The notes: a model not told the origin generated them from the letters alone. DNA of 64,000 nucleotides from an uncultured Eubacteriales bacterium (GCA_934454405.1 CAKSFN010000005.1:73205-137204), one strand, 5' to 3'. Counted from the first letter of the stretch, positions 16,738-26,394 are shown. Numbers and translations: made by a program.

Positions 16738-19269
16738 TTACGCTTTCGCGTCGCCCTTTTCATCGGGTTTTTCTTCGGTTTTTTCTTCCGTCGGTTTCTG
16801 TTCGGACGCTTCGCCCTTAGCAACAAAAACGATCTTGCCGTCCTCGCCCTTCGCAACAACTTCGTCACCCTCGGAGAACGTCTTTTCAAGCATCTTTTCG
16901 GCCATCTTATCCTCGATAAGAGACTGAATCGCACGTTTGAGCGGACGGGCGCCGTAGGTCACGTCAAAGCCTTTTTCGACAAGTACGTCTATCGCGGAAT
17001 CGTCCACGGTGAGATTTATGCCGAGCTCTTTAAGGCTCTTTACAACGCCGTTGCAAAGTCTCGAAGCGATCTTCTTGATATCGTCGCGGTCAAGCTGTCT
17101 GAACACGATTATATCGTCAATACGGTTCAGAAATTCCGGTCTGAACGAACGCTTGAGTTCGTCCATAACATTTTCTCTGATCTTCTCCTGATTCTTGTCG
17201 AAGCTGTCCTCCTCGGGGGTAAAGCCGAGTTTCTTCGCGTCCGTTATCGTCTTGGCTCCGATATTGGAGGTCATAATGATAACGGTGTTCTTGAAATCGA
17301 CGGTTCTGCCCTTCGCGTCGGTCAGTCTGCCGTCATCGAGAATCTGAAGCATAATGTTGAATACGTCGGGATGCGCCTTCTCGATTTCATCGAAAAGAAT
17401 TACCGAATACGGCTTTCTGCGGACTTTTTCTGTCAGCTGACCGCCGTCGTCAAAGCCGACGTAGCCCGGAGGAGAACCTATCATCTTGGAGACGGTGTGT
17501 TTCTCCATATATTCGGACATATCAACCCTTATCATCGCGCTCTCGTCGCCGAACAGAACCTCGGCAAGCGCTTTGGAAAGTTCGGTTTTGCCGACGCCCG
17601 TGGGACCGAGGAACAGGAACGAACCTATCGGTCTTTTCGGGTCTTTAAGCCCTACTCTGCCTCTGCGTATCGCTCTTGCGACGGCGTTGACGGCTTCGTC
17701 CTGACCGACAACCCTCTTATGAAGGATCTCCTCCATATTGAGAAGTCTTTCGCTTTCTTCGTGAACGAGTTTTTTAACGGGAATACCTGTGGTCTGCGTT
17801 ACGACGTCCTCTATATCCTCTGCGGTCAGCGTCAGTTTTTCCTTACCGCTTTCGGAACTCCAGCTCTTCTTCATCTCTTCGAGTTCGGAAGTAAGCGCCT
17901 TTTCCTTGTCGCGGAGCGTCGCCGCTTTTTCGAAATCCTGATTTCTTACCGCGTTTTCTTTTTCGCCAGCAACTCTCTTGATTTCCTCCTCCTTGCTCTT
18001 CAGATCCGGCGGAGCCGTCAGATTTTTCATACGGAGTTTGGAAGCCGCCTCGTCCATAAGGTCAATCGCTTTATCGGGCAGGAAACGGTCTCTGATATAA
18101 CGGCTCGAAAGTCTGACGGCGCTTTCAATGGCTTCGTCGGAGATCTTAACGCCGTGATGCGCTTCATATTTATCTCTGATACCTTTCAGAATGGCGATTG
18201 CGTCCTCTTCGGAGGGCTCGGAAACGATTATCGGCTGGAAACGGCGTTCAAGAGCCGCATCCTTTTCGATATGCTTCTTGTATTCGTCAAGCGTGGTCGC
18301 GCCGATGACCCTTATCTCGCCTCTCGCAAGAGACGGTTTCAGAATATTCGCCGCATCCATCGCGCCCTCGGCGCTGCCCGCGCCGACAAGAACGTGAAGT
18401 TCGTCGATGAACAGAATGACGTTGCCCTCTTTTTTAACTTCTTCGATAACGTTTTTAAGACGCTCCTCAAAGTCGCCCCTGTACTTGCTGCCCGCTATCA
18501 TAGAAGCGATGTCAAGAGTTACGACTCTCTTGTTTTTCAGCGGCTCGGGAACGCTGCCCTCAATGATGTGCTGCGCAAGTCCCTCGGCTATCGCCGTTTT
18601 GCCTACGCCGGGCTCGCCGATAAGGCAGGGATTGTTCTTTGTTCTTCTCGAAAGAACCTGAATGACCCTTTCGATCTCCGCGCCTCTGCCTATAATCGGG
18701 TCTATCTTGTTTTCCCGAACCATTTCGGTCAGATCGGTGCCGTAAGAGTTCAGGTTGGGCGTATTCTTGTTGCCGCCGCTCTTTTTTGAGGAGCCGCCGC
18801 GTTTATGCGAATCGCCTTCGGACTCGCCCGAAGCGGAAAGTCCCATACTTTCGATTACGTCGGAATAAAGAGAACGGATATCTATGCCGGCGGATTCGAT
18901 AATCTCGACCGCCTGACAGTTGGGCTCTTCAAGAAGAGACATAAGGATATGCTCCGTCCCGATTATATAATTGCCCGTCCGGCGTGCCTCGACGAACGAC
19001 CGTTCGAGGATCCTTTTCAGTCTCGGGGTCATATCCTGTCCCGAGACGTCGGAAGGAACGCCGACGCCGACGTTTTCTTTTATTCTCTCAACGACGAACT
19101 CATCGGTCAGTCCCGCGTCAAGCAGAACCTTAGAAGAAACGCCGCCGTCTGCCCGAAGCAGACCGAGAAGCAAATGTTCTGTGCCGATATATCCGTGACC
19201 GAACTGTCTTGCGGCTTCGAGCGCAAGGTTCAGAGCGCGGGTGGAATTTTCGGAAAAATTGTTCGCCAT
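16738..19269 (-). CDS. clpC: ATP-dependent Clp protease ATP-binding subunit ClpC
   Basis: This 843-residue Hsp100 unfoldase has two N-terminal Clp repeats (about residues 1-145), a first AAA+ domain with GEPGVGKTA, and a middle domain with a UVR-like coiled coil. A second AAA+ domain carries GPTGVGKTE and is followed by a small C-terminal domain. It feeds arginine-phosphorylated and other substrates to ClpP, which is not encoded in the window. The ATG at 19269 sits 9 bases after a GGAG site; an in-frame GTG at 19278 is too close to that site. It is the last gene of the ctsR operon, with a Lys/Glu-rich C-terminal tail. Confidence 0.97.
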   Translation of the reverse strand: MANNFSENSTRALNLALEAARQFGHGYIGTEHLLLGLLRADGGVSSKVLLDAGLTDEFVVERIKENVGVGVPSDVSGQDMTPRLKRILERSFVEARRTGNYIIGTEHILMSLLEEPNCQAVEIIESAGIDIRSLYSDVIESMGLSASGESEGDSHKRGGSSKKSGGNKNTPNLNSYGTDLTEMVRENKIDPIIGRGAEIERVIQVLSRRTKNNPCLIGEPGVGKTAIAEGLAQHIIEGSVPEPLKNKRVVTLDIASMIAGSKYRGDFEERLKNVIEEVKKEGNVILFIDELHVLVGAGSAEGAMDAANILKPSLARGEIRVIGATTLDEYKKHIEKDAALERRFQPIIVSEPSEEDAIAILKGIRDKYEAHHGVKISDEAIESAVRLSSRYIRDRFLPDKAIDLMDEAASKLRMKNLTAPPDLKSKEEEIKRVAGEKENAVRNQDFEKAATLRDKEKALTSELEEMKKSWSSESGKEKLTLTAEDIEDVVTQTTGIPVKKLVHEESERLLNMEEILHKRVVGQDEAVNAVARAIRRGRVGLKDPKRPIGSFLFLGPTGVGKTELSKALAEVLFGDESAMIRVDMSEYMEKHTVSKMIGSPPGYVGFDDGGQLTEKVRRKPYSVILFDEIEKAHPDVFNIMLQILDDGRLTDAKGRTVDFKNTVIIMTSNIGAKTITDAKKLGFTPEEDSFDKNQEKIRENVMDELKRSFRPEFLNRIDDIIVFRQLDRDDIKKIASRLCNGVVKSLKELGINLTVDDSAIDVLVEKGFDVTYGARPLKRAIQSLIEDKMAEKMLEKTFSEGDEVVAKGEDGKIVFVAKGEASEQKPTEEKTEEKPDEKGDAKA

Positions 19270-19274
19270 AATTA

Positions 19275-20261
19275 TCACTCCTTCAATTTATCGCGGACGG
19301 TATCCGCGCGTTTTATATCACGTTGGCGTATCTCCATGCCCTCGCCGCCGTAAAGCATAAGCGTATAAGGCTGAACTTTGATGCAAAGGTCGTCAAGAAC
19401 TTTCGTATCAAGATTCAGAAGACCGCCCTCGATACCCAAACGGATATCGCTCATAAGTTTCATAAATTCCTGCGAAGACATAATTCTCGCCTCGCGGGCA
19501 ATTCCGTAAGAACGGAAAACTCTGTCCTCGATAGATATGTTTTCAAGCATCTTTTCGCGGAGCGCCGCTTCGTTTCTCGCGATCTGGCGCGCTATGTCTT
19601 CAAGACGCTCAATGGTGTCTTTTTCGCTTATTCCGAGCGTTATCTGGTTCGACACCTGATAAATACAGCCTGCGGGTTCGGAACCCTCGCCGTACATTCC
19701 GCGAACGGTCAGACCGACCTGAGAAACCGTATTTATTATCTTGTTAATCAACCCGCTTTCGTGAAGCGCGGGCAAATGCATCATAACGCTTGCCCGAAGT
19801 CCCGTGCCGAGGTTTGTGGGACAATGGGTAAGATAACCGAGTTTTTCGGAAAACGCAAAGTGCAGTTTTTCGTCAAGCGCGTCGTCTATCCCGGACGCCG
19901 TTTCATAGAGCGCCGCAAGCTTTTCGCCTCTGCCGAGAACCTGTATGCGCAGGTGATCCTCCTCGTTTATCATTATGGAAACGTTATGTTTTCTGTCAAG
20001 AAGCAGCCCCTCTCCTTCACGGTTGTTTGCAAATTCGACGCTTATAAGGTGTTCTTCAACCATCGAACCGGCCTGAATGGCGGTCACGTTTTCCATATCT
20101 ATATAATCGAATTTATAACCGGGGATCGCGGATGCAACTTCTTTGACTTTTGCGCAGACCGCTTTTTTCTGGTCAACGGTCATTCTGCCGGTAAAGGGAA
20201 TGCCCCTGATGTTTCTTGCAAGTCTTATTCTCGAAGAGATTATCGTGCTGTCCATATTCAT
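19275..20261 (-). CDS. mcsB: Protein arginine kinase McsB
   Basis: This 328-residue phosphagen-kinase-fold enzyme phosphorylates arginines on proteins, marking them for ClpC-ClpP and inactivating CtsR. Visible signatures are SSRIRLARN near the N-terminus, NEEDHLRIQ in the middle, and CPTNLGTGLRASVMMHLP with the family cysteine. A C-terminal RDIKRA matches the RDxxRA phosphoarginine-sensing motif known in Bacillus McsB. It is about 25 residues shorter than Bacillus McsB. The start overlaps the mcsA stop codon as ATGA. Confidence 0.96.
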   Translation of the reverse strand: MNMDSTIISSRIRLARNIRGIPFTGRMTVDQKKAVCAKVKEVASAIPGYKFDYIDMENVTAIQAGSMVEEHLISVEFANNREGEGLLLDRKHNVSIMINEEDHLRIQVLGRGEKLAALYETASGIDDALDEKLHFAFSEKLGYLTHCPTNLGTGLRASVMMHLPALHESGLINKIINTVSQVGLTVRGMYGEGSEPAGCIYQVSNQITLGISEKDTIERLEDIARQIARNEAALREKMLENISIEDRVFRSYGIAREARIMSSQEFMKLMSDIRLGIEGGLLNLDTKVLDDLCIKVQPYTLMLYGGEGMEIRQRDIKRADTVRDKLKE

Positions 20262-20740
20262 TCCCCTTTCCCGTTGTTTTCGTCATTTTTCTTGATTTCG
20301 TCTCTCAGCCGCGCAGCATCCTCAAAGCGTTCTTCGTCGATCGCTTTTTGGAGCTGGGAACGAAGGTCTTCCGCCTCGTCGCTTCTGCCGCCCGAAAAGG
20401 ACGACGGAATTTTGCCCGCGTGTTTTTTGTTGCCGTGCATACGGTTCAGCGCGGGGGCAAGTCTGTCCGCAAAGGTATCGTAGCATTGGTCGCAGCCAAC
20501 GCGTCCGCTTTTGCCGATCTCACTGAAAAGCATTCCGCAGGATGGACAGCGAAGTTCCGAAAGCTCGTTTGACGCTCCGAAAAACTTCGGCAGCATATCA
20601 AAGCCGAAAGAGCCGAAGCCCGAATCAAGTCCGAGTTTCTGAGCGCACTCGGAGCAAAGGAATATTTCGTTGGTTTTTCCGTTTACGGTTTGTTTAAGAT
20701 AAGTAGTAGCCACATTTTTCTTGCAATTCTCACACAACAT
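20258..20740 (-). CDS. mcsA: McsA, zinc-finger activator of McsB
   Basis: The 160-residue protein has four CxxC pairs (CENC, CSEC, CPSC, CDQC) in its first 85 residues, forming two zinc sites. A C-terminal UVR motif (ELRSQLQKAI... at about residues 122-150) follows. This is the McsA arrangement. McsA binds McsB and stimulates its kinase activity, and links the complex to ClpC. Gene order ctsR-mcsA-mcsB-clpC is conserved in Bacillota. Confidence 0.95.
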   Translation of the reverse strand: MLCENCKKNVATTYLKQTVNGKTNEIFLCSECAQKLGLDSGFGSFGFDMLPKFFGASNELSELRCPSCGMLFSEIGKSGRVGCDQCYDTFADRLAPALNRMHGNKKHAGKIPSSFSGGRSDEAEDLRSQLQKAIDEERFEDAARLRDEIKKNDENNGKGE

Positions 20741-20752
20741 AAAATCAACCCC

Positions 20753-21205
20753 TTATTTCAATGATAACAGACAATTTTTAAGTATTGCCGCTCTTACTTC
20801 GTCTTTGTTTTCCTGCGGCACGGATGCCAAAGCGTTGTCGGAAGTTGCCGCTCTGATGATTATATGAACCTGCGGAGATATATATCCGTATTCTTCCATA
20901 TTTTTCAGAAACAGACCCGCGTCAAACATATTGACGCTTTTTCCTATTGAATTTACTATATGCATTATCCGCGCGTTTCCGTCGTTATATTCCACCCTGC
21001 GTATGCGGATATATCCGCCGCCGCCTCTGTGACTTTCGGTCACATATCCGTGTTCGGGGGTGAAGCGCGACGTTATAACGTAACTGACCTGCGAGGGAAC
21101 GACATCGAAACGCTGCGCAAGTTCGTTTCTGCGAAGCTCAACGTTTCCGCCCTGCTGTTCAAGCATCTGTTTTATAAACGCGCTTATCAAATCGCTTGAT
21201 TTCAT
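20753..21205 (-). CDS. ctsR: CtsR, class III heat-shock repressor
   Basis: The 150-residue protein has the CtsR winged helix-turn-helix, with ELAQRFDVVPSQVSYVI as recognition region and the glycine-rich wing SHRGGGGYIRI. The wing glycine senses heat in Bacillus CtsR. The C-terminal domain that contacts McsB follows. The ATG at 21205 follows a GAGGTGG site; a start 15 codons further upstream would place that site inside the gene. It represses its own operon through the boxes at 21262-21304. Confidence 0.95.
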   Translation of the reverse strand: MKSSDLISAFIKQMLEQQGGNVELRRNELAQRFDVVPSQVSYVITSRFTPEHGYVTESHRGGGGYIRIRRVEYNDGNARIMHIVNSIGKSVNMFDAGLFLKNMEEYGYISPQVHIIIRAATSDNALASVPQENKDEVRAAILKNCLLSLK

Positions 21206-21248
21206 TTGACCGCCACCTCTTTTTTCCTCTTTCTCATTTTCTGCGTAC

Positions 21249-21277
21249 ATTATACATCAAAAGTCAGAGAAAGTCAA
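21249..21277 (-). promoter_or_regulatory. Sigma-A promoter of the ctsR operon
   Basis: On the minus strand TTGACT (21277-21272) and a perfect TATAAT (21254-21249) are separated by 17 bases. The -35 box is itself part of a CtsR heptad, so repressor binding would directly exclude RNA polymerase. The leader to ctsR is about 40 bases. Confidence 0.85.
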
Positions 21278-21304
21278 ACTTGATAAAAGTCAAAGAAAGT
21301 CAAA
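21262..21304 (+). promoter_or_regulatory. Two tandem CtsR operators
   Basis: The CtsR consensus is a direct heptad repeat (A/G)GTCAAA-NAN-(A/G)GTCAAA. Positions 21288-21304 match it perfectly (AGTCAAA GAA AGTCAAA). Positions 21262-21278 match with one mismatch (AGTCAGA GAA AGTCAAA). The sites start 26 bases apart and cover the -35 region and its upstream flank. This supports autoregulation of ctsR-mcsA-mcsB-clpC. Confidence 0.92.
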
Positions 21305-21410
21305 ATCAGATAATGCATTTTTTCGACTGTTGTGTTTTTTATAATTATCTAAAAATATCTCGTTTTTTCTCCGTTTTTCTCGTCCGCACTCCGTTTTGAC
21401 CGAAAATTTT

Positions 21411-21450
21411 TTTTGCCAAAAAAAAATTACCCGCCGACACCGACGGGTAA
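21411..21450 (-). terminator. Intrinsic terminator after the GH27 gene
   Basis: On the minus strand TTACCCG and CGGGTAA form a stem (21450-21444 with 21433-21427) with a GC-containing inner part, followed by a run of T residues at about 21429-21419. It lies 49 bases after the alpha-galactosidase stop codon. Confidence 0.8.
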
Positions 21451-21498
21451 AATCAGATATTCAATTCTGTGCGCGAAGAGGTTAATATAATAATGAAG

Positions 21499-22641
21499 CT
21501 ACTTTGCGTCAACTATTCTGCATCTGAACACGCGGCAGGCGTGACAGTTCATCGGCGGAGAAAACGTTTCCGTCACGTTTTCAAACCTTTCGCCGCTCAT
21601 GACGTCAACAAGTTCAAGCGCCTTTCCGCAACCGAGAGAAAGACCGATGTCGAAGAGTTCCACGCGGATGGGACGTGCGTCGCCGTCCGTGAAATTGAAA
21701 ACTCCGAGCGCGTATTCGCCGTCTTCAAGCAAACGGAACAGGATAAGCTTTGCGCTGTTTGTTCCGTCAGGATTTTTGCCGCTTATGATCATCGGCGGAC
21801 GGCACTCCGCGTCCTGATTTATGCGGATAAGCTCTTTGTTGTTCAAAAGATCTATCATCTGCGGGGTCGTGTTTCTTATATCGCAGCCTATCATAAGCGG
21901 AACGCCGAGCAGGCACCAAAGCGCGAAATGCATCGTATATTCATCGTCCGTACAGCCGCCGAAAGCAACATTGCCCTTGTTATACATTCCCACAACAAGC
22001 ATATCTATATCGTTATAACAACCCGTTGCGGAAAGTCCTATTTTATCAAGCTGGCTGTATGCGATGTCGTGTATGCTTACGATGTTGTCGAGAATATCGG
22101 TCGTGGTTCGGTAAAGGTGCGCGCCGGTCGGTCTTATCCAATCGTGAACGTCCGGCAGACTGTTGCAGGCGGCGTAGACTATATCTCTGCCGCAGGAGCG
22201 GAGAGCAAGCCCCATTCGGCGGTAAAGAATCTGATAATCTATCGACTGCGGTTTGTAACAATAGTCGTATTTAAGATAATCCACGCCCCATTCGGCAAAT
22301 GTCTTCGCGTCTTCGAACTCGTGATCGAAGCTTGCGGGATAGCCCTTGCAGGTGCGCGTGCTTGCGCTTGAATAAATGCCGAACTTCAAGCCTTTTGAGT
22401 GAACGTAATCGGCAACGTATTTCATTCCGTGAGGAAACTTTTCCGGGTCGGGGACAAGTTTTCCGTCAACTCTTTCCATCGCGGGCCAGCAGTCGTCGAT
22501 AACAATGTATTCGTAACCGGCGTCGCGAAGTCCGAGTTCAACGAACTTATCTGCGGTTTCCAAAACAATCTGCTCGTTTACGAGCGGACCGAACGTGTTC
22601 CATGAGTTCCAGCCCATCGGCGGTCTTTGACAAAGCAGCAT
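21499..22641 (-). CDS. Alpha-galactosidase, GH27
   Basis: The 380-residue protein is a GH27 TIM barrel with a short C-terminal beta domain. The start, PPMGWNSWNTFG, is the family hallmark. YLKYDYC holds the nucleophile Asp126, and NDIDMLVVG holds the acid/base, about Asp213. It has no signal peptide, so it likely hydrolyses imported raffinose-type or galactomannan oligosaccharides in the cytoplasm. Alpha-N-acetylgalactosaminidase activity in the same family cannot be excluded. It is a single gene with its own consensus promoter and terminator, directly downstream of feoB. Confidence 0.92.
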   Translation of the reverse strand: MLLCQRPPMGWNSWNTFGPLVNEQIVLETADKFVELGLRDAGYEYIVIDDCWPAMERVDGKLVPDPEKFPHGMKYVADYVHSKGLKFGIYSSASTRTCKGYPASFDHEFEDAKTFAEWGVDYLKYDYCYKPQSIDYQILYRRMGLALRSCGRDIVYAACNSLPDVHDWIRPTGAHLYRTTTDILDNIVSIHDIAYSQLDKIGLSATGCYNDIDMLVVGMYNKGNVAFGGCTDDEYTMHFALWCLLGVPLMIGCDIRNTTPQMIDLLNNKELIRINQDAECRPPMIISGKNPDGTNSAKLILFRLLEDGEYALGVFNFTDGDARPIRVELFDIGLSLGCGKALELVDVMSGERFENVTETFSPPMNCHACRVFRCRIVDAK

Positions 22642-22686
22642 AGCATATACCTCCGCAAAATCGGATAAAAAATAATCTCTTACGGT

Positions 22687-22715
22687 ATTATACAGTATGC
22701 GCGGCTTTTTGTCAA
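22687..22715 (-). promoter_or_regulatory. Full-consensus promoter of the GH27 gene
   Basis: On the minus strand TTGACA (22715-22710) and TATAAT (22692-22687) are separated by 17 bases, an exact consensus sigma-A promoter. The TGA inside the -35 box is the feoB stop codon, so the promoter begins inside feoB. Confidence 0.85.
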
Positions 22716-24811
22716 CCGAAAATAACGAACAAAGTTTTTATAAGAATACAGGCAATAATGCCCATAACCGTCGGCAGGGCAAACGCCGCGGCGGTCATTT
22801 TGAAACTTTTTGTTTCTTTGTAAACCGTCAGGCACGATGTCGCGCACGGAAAACGGAACAGAAACGCCGCCGTAAGGCACAGAACCGTACACATACTCCA
22901 CCCGTTTGAGACAAGAAGAGAACGCAGCGAGTCGAGGCTTTCGTACTGAACGAGCGTGCCGCAGTTCATATAACACATCAGAATTACGGGCAGCACTATT
23001 TCATTTGCGGGAAAGCCGAGTATCAGCCCGAGAACTATTGCGCCGTCAAGCCCCATCGCTTTGCCGAGAGGGTCGAAAAACGAGGTCAGATAAGAAAGCA
23101 CGGCAGTATCCGCCACGGTTATATTGGCGAGAAGCCAGATGAAGAACCCTGCCGGGATCGCAACAACGACGGCTCTGCCGAGGACAAACAGCGTTCTGTC
23201 GAGAACGGAACGAACGATAACGCTTCCCACTTTCGGAACACGGTACGGCGGCAATTCGAGCGTAAACGAGGACGGCTTTCCTTTCAGAAACGTCAAAGAC
23301 AGGAATTTTGACGCGCCGAGCGTGGATAAGACCGAAACGACTATCATTCCGAGCAATATAAGAGCGCAGAGAAAAGAGTTTTCACCGCCTGCCGCGGAGC
23401 CGACAAAAAACATCGAGATAAGAGCGATGAGCGCGGGAAAACGACCGTTGCACGGAACGAGATTGTTTGTCAGAAGAGCGATGGCTCTTTCACGGGGAGA
23501 GTCAATTATGCGACAGCCCGTTATTCCGCAGGCGTTGCACCCGAAGCCCATGCACATAGTCAGAGCCTGCTTACCGTGGGCACCCGCATGTCGGAAAAGT
23601 CCGTCAAGATTGAACGCTATGCGCGGCAGATATCCGATATCCTCAAGCAGCGTGAACATCGGAAAGAATATTGCCATGGGCGGAAGCATAACCGAAACGA
23701 CCCATGTCAGCGTCAGATATATTCCGTCAACGATGCAGCCCGTCACGGAGGGAGGCGCCGATATAAGCCCGAGAAGATCTCTCAGTTTTTCGCCGAGAAA
23801 CGTAAAGCCTTTGAACAGCAGATCGGAAGGATAGTTCGCGCCCACAACGGTTATCCATAAGATTACGGCAAGCAAAGCAAGCATAACGGGGATTCCCGTC
23901 AGAGGAGATGTCAAAATCCTGTCTGCCCTGCGGTCGCGCCTATCGGCGTTCGGCGGCGAATAAAGACACAGCGCGGCTATCTGTTCGGCGCGGGCAACAA
24001 CCGTTCCGACCTCTTCTTCAAGAAATTCTTCTCCATTCGTTTGCGAAACGAGCCGTTTGATGCGTTCATCTGCCGAAAAGTCGGTTTTTGTGTATTCGCA
24101 TATTCGTGCGTTCAACGTCTCATTCCGTTCAAGCAGTTTCAGCGCGATCCAGCGGGGAGAAAGCAGCCCCGTTGCCGTTTCCGCAACAATGTCCGAAAGC
24201 GCACGCACTGTTTCTTCCGTCTCTTTGCCGTAAAGCATACACGGCACATAGCACTTTTTGCCCTCGCACACACAGCGCACGGCATCTTTCAGTTTGTCAA
24301 GCCCTTTGCCCGACCTTGCGGCGGCGGGAATAACGGGAACGCCGAGTTGCAGAGAGAGTTCGTCGGTGTCGATATGTATTCCTTTCTTTTTCGCTTCGTC
24401 CATCAGGTTCAGAAGCACAACCGCACGGTCGGTAAATTCCAGTATCTGCAAAACAAGGTTAAGATTTCTTTCAAGACAGGTCGCGTCAACCGTGATTATT
24501 CGGCAATCGCAGTCTCCGAAGCAAAGAAAATCACGCGCTATTTCCTCTTCCGCGGAATTTGCAAGCAGAGAGTACGTTCCCGGAACATCGACAAGCGAAT
24601 ATTCTTTTCCTTTATAGAAATACTTTCCCACGGCGTTTCCGACGGTCTTTCCCGGCCAGTTGCCCGTATGCTGTTTCAAACCCGTGAGAGCGTTAAATAC
24701 CGTGCTTTTCCCGACATTCGGGTTTCCCGCAAGCGCAACCGTAAAATCGCCGCGGCCGCTGTCTTTTTCGCCGACGACGGAAAAGCCCGTCGAAGAATTT
24801 GTCAAGCCCAA
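22712..24811 (-). CDS. feoB: Ferrous iron transport protein B
   Basis: This 699-residue protein has an N-terminal G domain with GNPNVGKST (residues 29-37), DVPGTYSL and NLMDE. Next come the helical regulatory domain and a polytopic membrane region with two Gate-type repeats, including the GFGCNACGI cysteine segment. It imports Fe2+ across the inner membrane. The last part lies in the membrane without a cytosolic extension. The feoA stop is 6 bases upstream, so the two are one transcription unit. No terminator follows feoB. Confidence 0.96.
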   Translation of the reverse strand: MGLTNSSTGFSVVGEKDSGRGDFTVALAGNPNVGKSTVFNALTGLKQHTGNWPGKTVGNAVGKYFYKGKEYSLVDVPGTYSLLANSAEEEIARDFLCFGDCDCRIITVDATCLERNLNLVLQILEFTDRAVVLLNLMDEAKKKGIHIDTDELSLQLGVPVIPAAARSGKGLDKLKDAVRCVCEGKKCYVPCMLYGKETEETVRALSDIVAETATGLLSPRWIALKLLERNETLNARICEYTKTDFSADERIKRLVSQTNGEEFLEEEVGTVVARAEQIAALCLYSPPNADRRDRRADRILTSPLTGIPVMLALLAVILWITVVGANYPSDLLFKGFTFLGEKLRDLLGLISAPPSVTGCIVDGIYLTLTWVVSVMLPPMAIFFPMFTLLEDIGYLPRIAFNLDGLFRHAGAHGKQALTMCMGFGCNACGITGCRIIDSPRERAIALLTNNLVPCNGRFPALIALISMFFVGSAAGGENSFLCALILLGMIVVSVLSTLGASKFLSLTFLKGKPSSFTLELPPYRVPKVGSVIVRSVLDRTLFVLGRAVVVAIPAGFFIWLLANITVADTAVLSYLTSFFDPLGKAMGLDGAIVLGLILGFPANEIVLPVILMCYMNCGTLVQYESLDSLRSLLVSNGWSMCTVLCLTAAFLFRFPCATSCLTVYKETKSFKMTAAAFALPTVMGIIACILIKTLFVIFG

Positions 24812-24817
24812 TAAAAA

Positions 24818-25051
24818 TCACCTGTATCCGATAAATATTTTTTCCGCGTCCGTGCCGCGAACGGCAAGAACCGCGCCCCGTATCATATATGCCACGGGAT
24901 CTCCGCAGGGGCTTTTGTGAAGCGCTTTTATACGGGTTCCTCGGACAATTCCGAGATCGAGCATCCGTCTTTTTTCGGAGCCGCTGAAGCCCGTTCCGAC
25001 AACGCGTCCCTCGCTCCCTACAGGAAGCTCCCTCAAAGTTTTTTCCGTCAT
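24818..25051 (-). CDS. feoA: Ferrous iron transport protein A
   Basis: This 77-residue protein with an SH3-like beta barrel fits FeoA: LRELPVGSEGRVVG at the start, then RRMLDLGIVRGTRI and a C-terminal LAVRGTDAEKIFI. FeoA binds FeoB and is needed for full Fe2+ uptake. It has an AAGGAGA site before the ATG and forms an operon with feoB. I could not find a convincing Fur box in the short upstream region. Confidence 0.93.
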   Translation of the reverse strand: MTEKTLRELPVGSEGRVVGTGFSGSEKRRMLDLGIVRGTRIKALHKSPCGDPVAYMIRGAVLAVRGTDAEKIFIGYR

Positions 25052-25091
25052 TTTTTTTACATCTCCTTTTCATTCCGACTTTTCCACTATC

Positions 25092-25121
25092 ACTATATGC
25101 CCTCCCGTTTGTTCTTGACAA
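25092..25121 (-). promoter_or_regulatory. Possible feoAB promoter
   Basis: On the minus strand TTGTCA (25121-25116) and TATAGT (25097-25092) are separated by 18 bases, about 40 bases upstream of feoA. The -35 overlaps the T-run of the terminator of the preceding operon. This is a modest match. Confidence 0.4.
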
Positions 25122-25152
25122 AAAAAGAAGACCTCCCCGAAAGGAAGTCTTC
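25114..25152 (-). terminator. Terminator closing the ten-gene symporter-to-aminotransferase operon
   Basis: A hairpin with arms GAAGACcTCC and GGAaGTCTTC (25127-25136 and 25143-25152) is followed on the minus strand by a run of seven T residues. It lies 24 bases after the aminotransferase stop codon. Confidence 0.85.
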
Positions 25153-25175
25153 ATTTTTCCGTGACAAACAAAATA

Positions 25176-26372
25176 TCACTTTGAGCTCTCGGATTCTTTT
25201 ATCGCATTTCCGAGAAGTCTGACGCCCTCGACAATTCTGTCTTCCGTCATTGACGAATAGTTGAGCCTCATCGTCGATGTCGGCGCGTTCATATCGACCA
25301 TAAAAGTGCTTCCGGGAACGAAAAGAACATTCTTTTGAACACATTCTTTCGCAAGCGGCGCGGTGTCCGTTCCGTCACAAAGGTCGCACCATACAAAAAG
25401 TCCGCCTTTCGGAGAGGTTCTTGTCGCGGTATCCGGAAAATACTCGTCTATGGCGTCAAGCATGGTCTTGCAACGCTTGCCGTAAAGCGCACGGAGTTTT
25501 TCGATATGTGCGGAAAGGTCGTAGCGCGTAAGGAACTCGTAAGACATCATTTGCGTGAGCATCGGGGTATGAACGTCCGATACCTGCTTCGCGATAACGA
25601 TTTTTGCGATAAGGTCACGGTGACCCGTTATATAGCCCACACGGATTCCGGGGGTCAGAATTTTTGAAAACGAACCGCTGTAAAGAACAATGCCCTCATC
25701 GTCGCCCGATTTTATCGTCGGAACTTTCGAGCCGTCAAACGTCAGTTCCCCGTACGGGTTATCCTCGATAATAACGACGCCGTGTTTTTTTGCAAGTGCG
25801 CAGAGTTTCGTTCTCTTTTCCGCGGACATCGTAACGCCCGACGGGTTCTGGAAAGTGGGAATGGTGTAAATAATCTTGACGTTTTCGGTTTCGTTAAGCT
25901 TCTTTTCAAGAATTTCGATATCCATACCGTCGCTTTTAACGGGAACGCCGACAAGTTTTGCGCCGTAAGCGCGGAATGCGTTCAGCGCGCCGATAAAACT
26001 CGGCTCCTCAACGATAACGGCGTCGCCCTCGTTGACAAGCACTTTCGTTGCAAGGTCTATTCCCTGCTGACCGCCCGAAACGATTATTGTTTCATCGAAA
26101 TCTCTGCCGATGTTTTCCCTTTCGGCGATGAATTTTTTAACGTATTCGCGAAGCGGCGCATAGCCCTCCGTCACACCGTATTGAAGCGCCTCCGTCGGCT
26201 TTTTTGCAAGTATTTCGGCAAGTATCTCCGAAAACTCTTTTGACGGAAACAGTTCGGGCGCGGGGTTTCCGCCGGCAAGGCTTATAACCTCGGGACGGTT
26301 GCCGTATTTGAATATTTCTCTTATTGCGGAACCCTGAACGCCGCTTATTCTGTTCGAAAACTTAAATTCCAT
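25176..26372 (-). CDS. PLP-dependent aminotransferase, class I/II (2-aminoadipate/MocR-related)
   Basis: The 398-residue fold-type I enzyme resembles the LysN/2-aminoadipate and aromatic aminotransferase group. It shows ISLAGGNPAPELFP at the start, IIVSGGQQGID and IIEDNPYGEL, and the PLP lysine in SGSFSKILTPGIRVGY. There is no N-terminal winged-helix domain, so it is not a MocR regulator. ATG at 26372 is used because AAAGGAG precedes it. With the upstream indolepyruvate oxidoreductase and aryl-CoA ligases it could supply 2-oxo acids from aromatic amino acids, which is inference from position. Confidence 0.85.
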   Translation of the reverse strand: MEFKFSNRISGVQGSAIREIFKYGNRPEVISLAGGNPAPELFPSKEFSEILAEILAKKPTEALQYGVTEGYAPLREYVKKFIAERENIGRDFDETIIVSGGQQGIDLATKVLVNEGDAVIVEEPSFIGALNAFRAYGAKLVGVPVKSDGMDIEILEKKLNETENVKIIYTIPTFQNPSGVTMSAEKRTKLCALAKKHGVVIIEDNPYGELTFDGSKVPTIKSGDDEGIVLYSGSFSKILTPGIRVGYITGHRDLIAKIVIAKQVSDVHTPMLTQMMSYEFLTRYDLSAHIEKLRALYGKRCKTMLDAIDEYFPDTATRTSPKGGLFVWCDLCDGTDTAPLAKECVQKNVLFVPGSTFMVDMNAPTSTMRLNYSSMTEDRIVEGVRLLGNAIKESESSK

Positions 26373-26394
26373 TTTTATTATATACTCCTTTCGG

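Noticed and set aside
16732..18789. A 685-codon open frame on the plus strand
   Set aside because: It is the antisense shadow of clpC, whose identity is unambiguous on the minus strand.
21288..21304. Short tandem AGTCAAA repeats as a microsatellite
   Set aside because: They match the CtsR operator exactly and lie at the ctsR promoter, so they are functional sites and not a random repeat.
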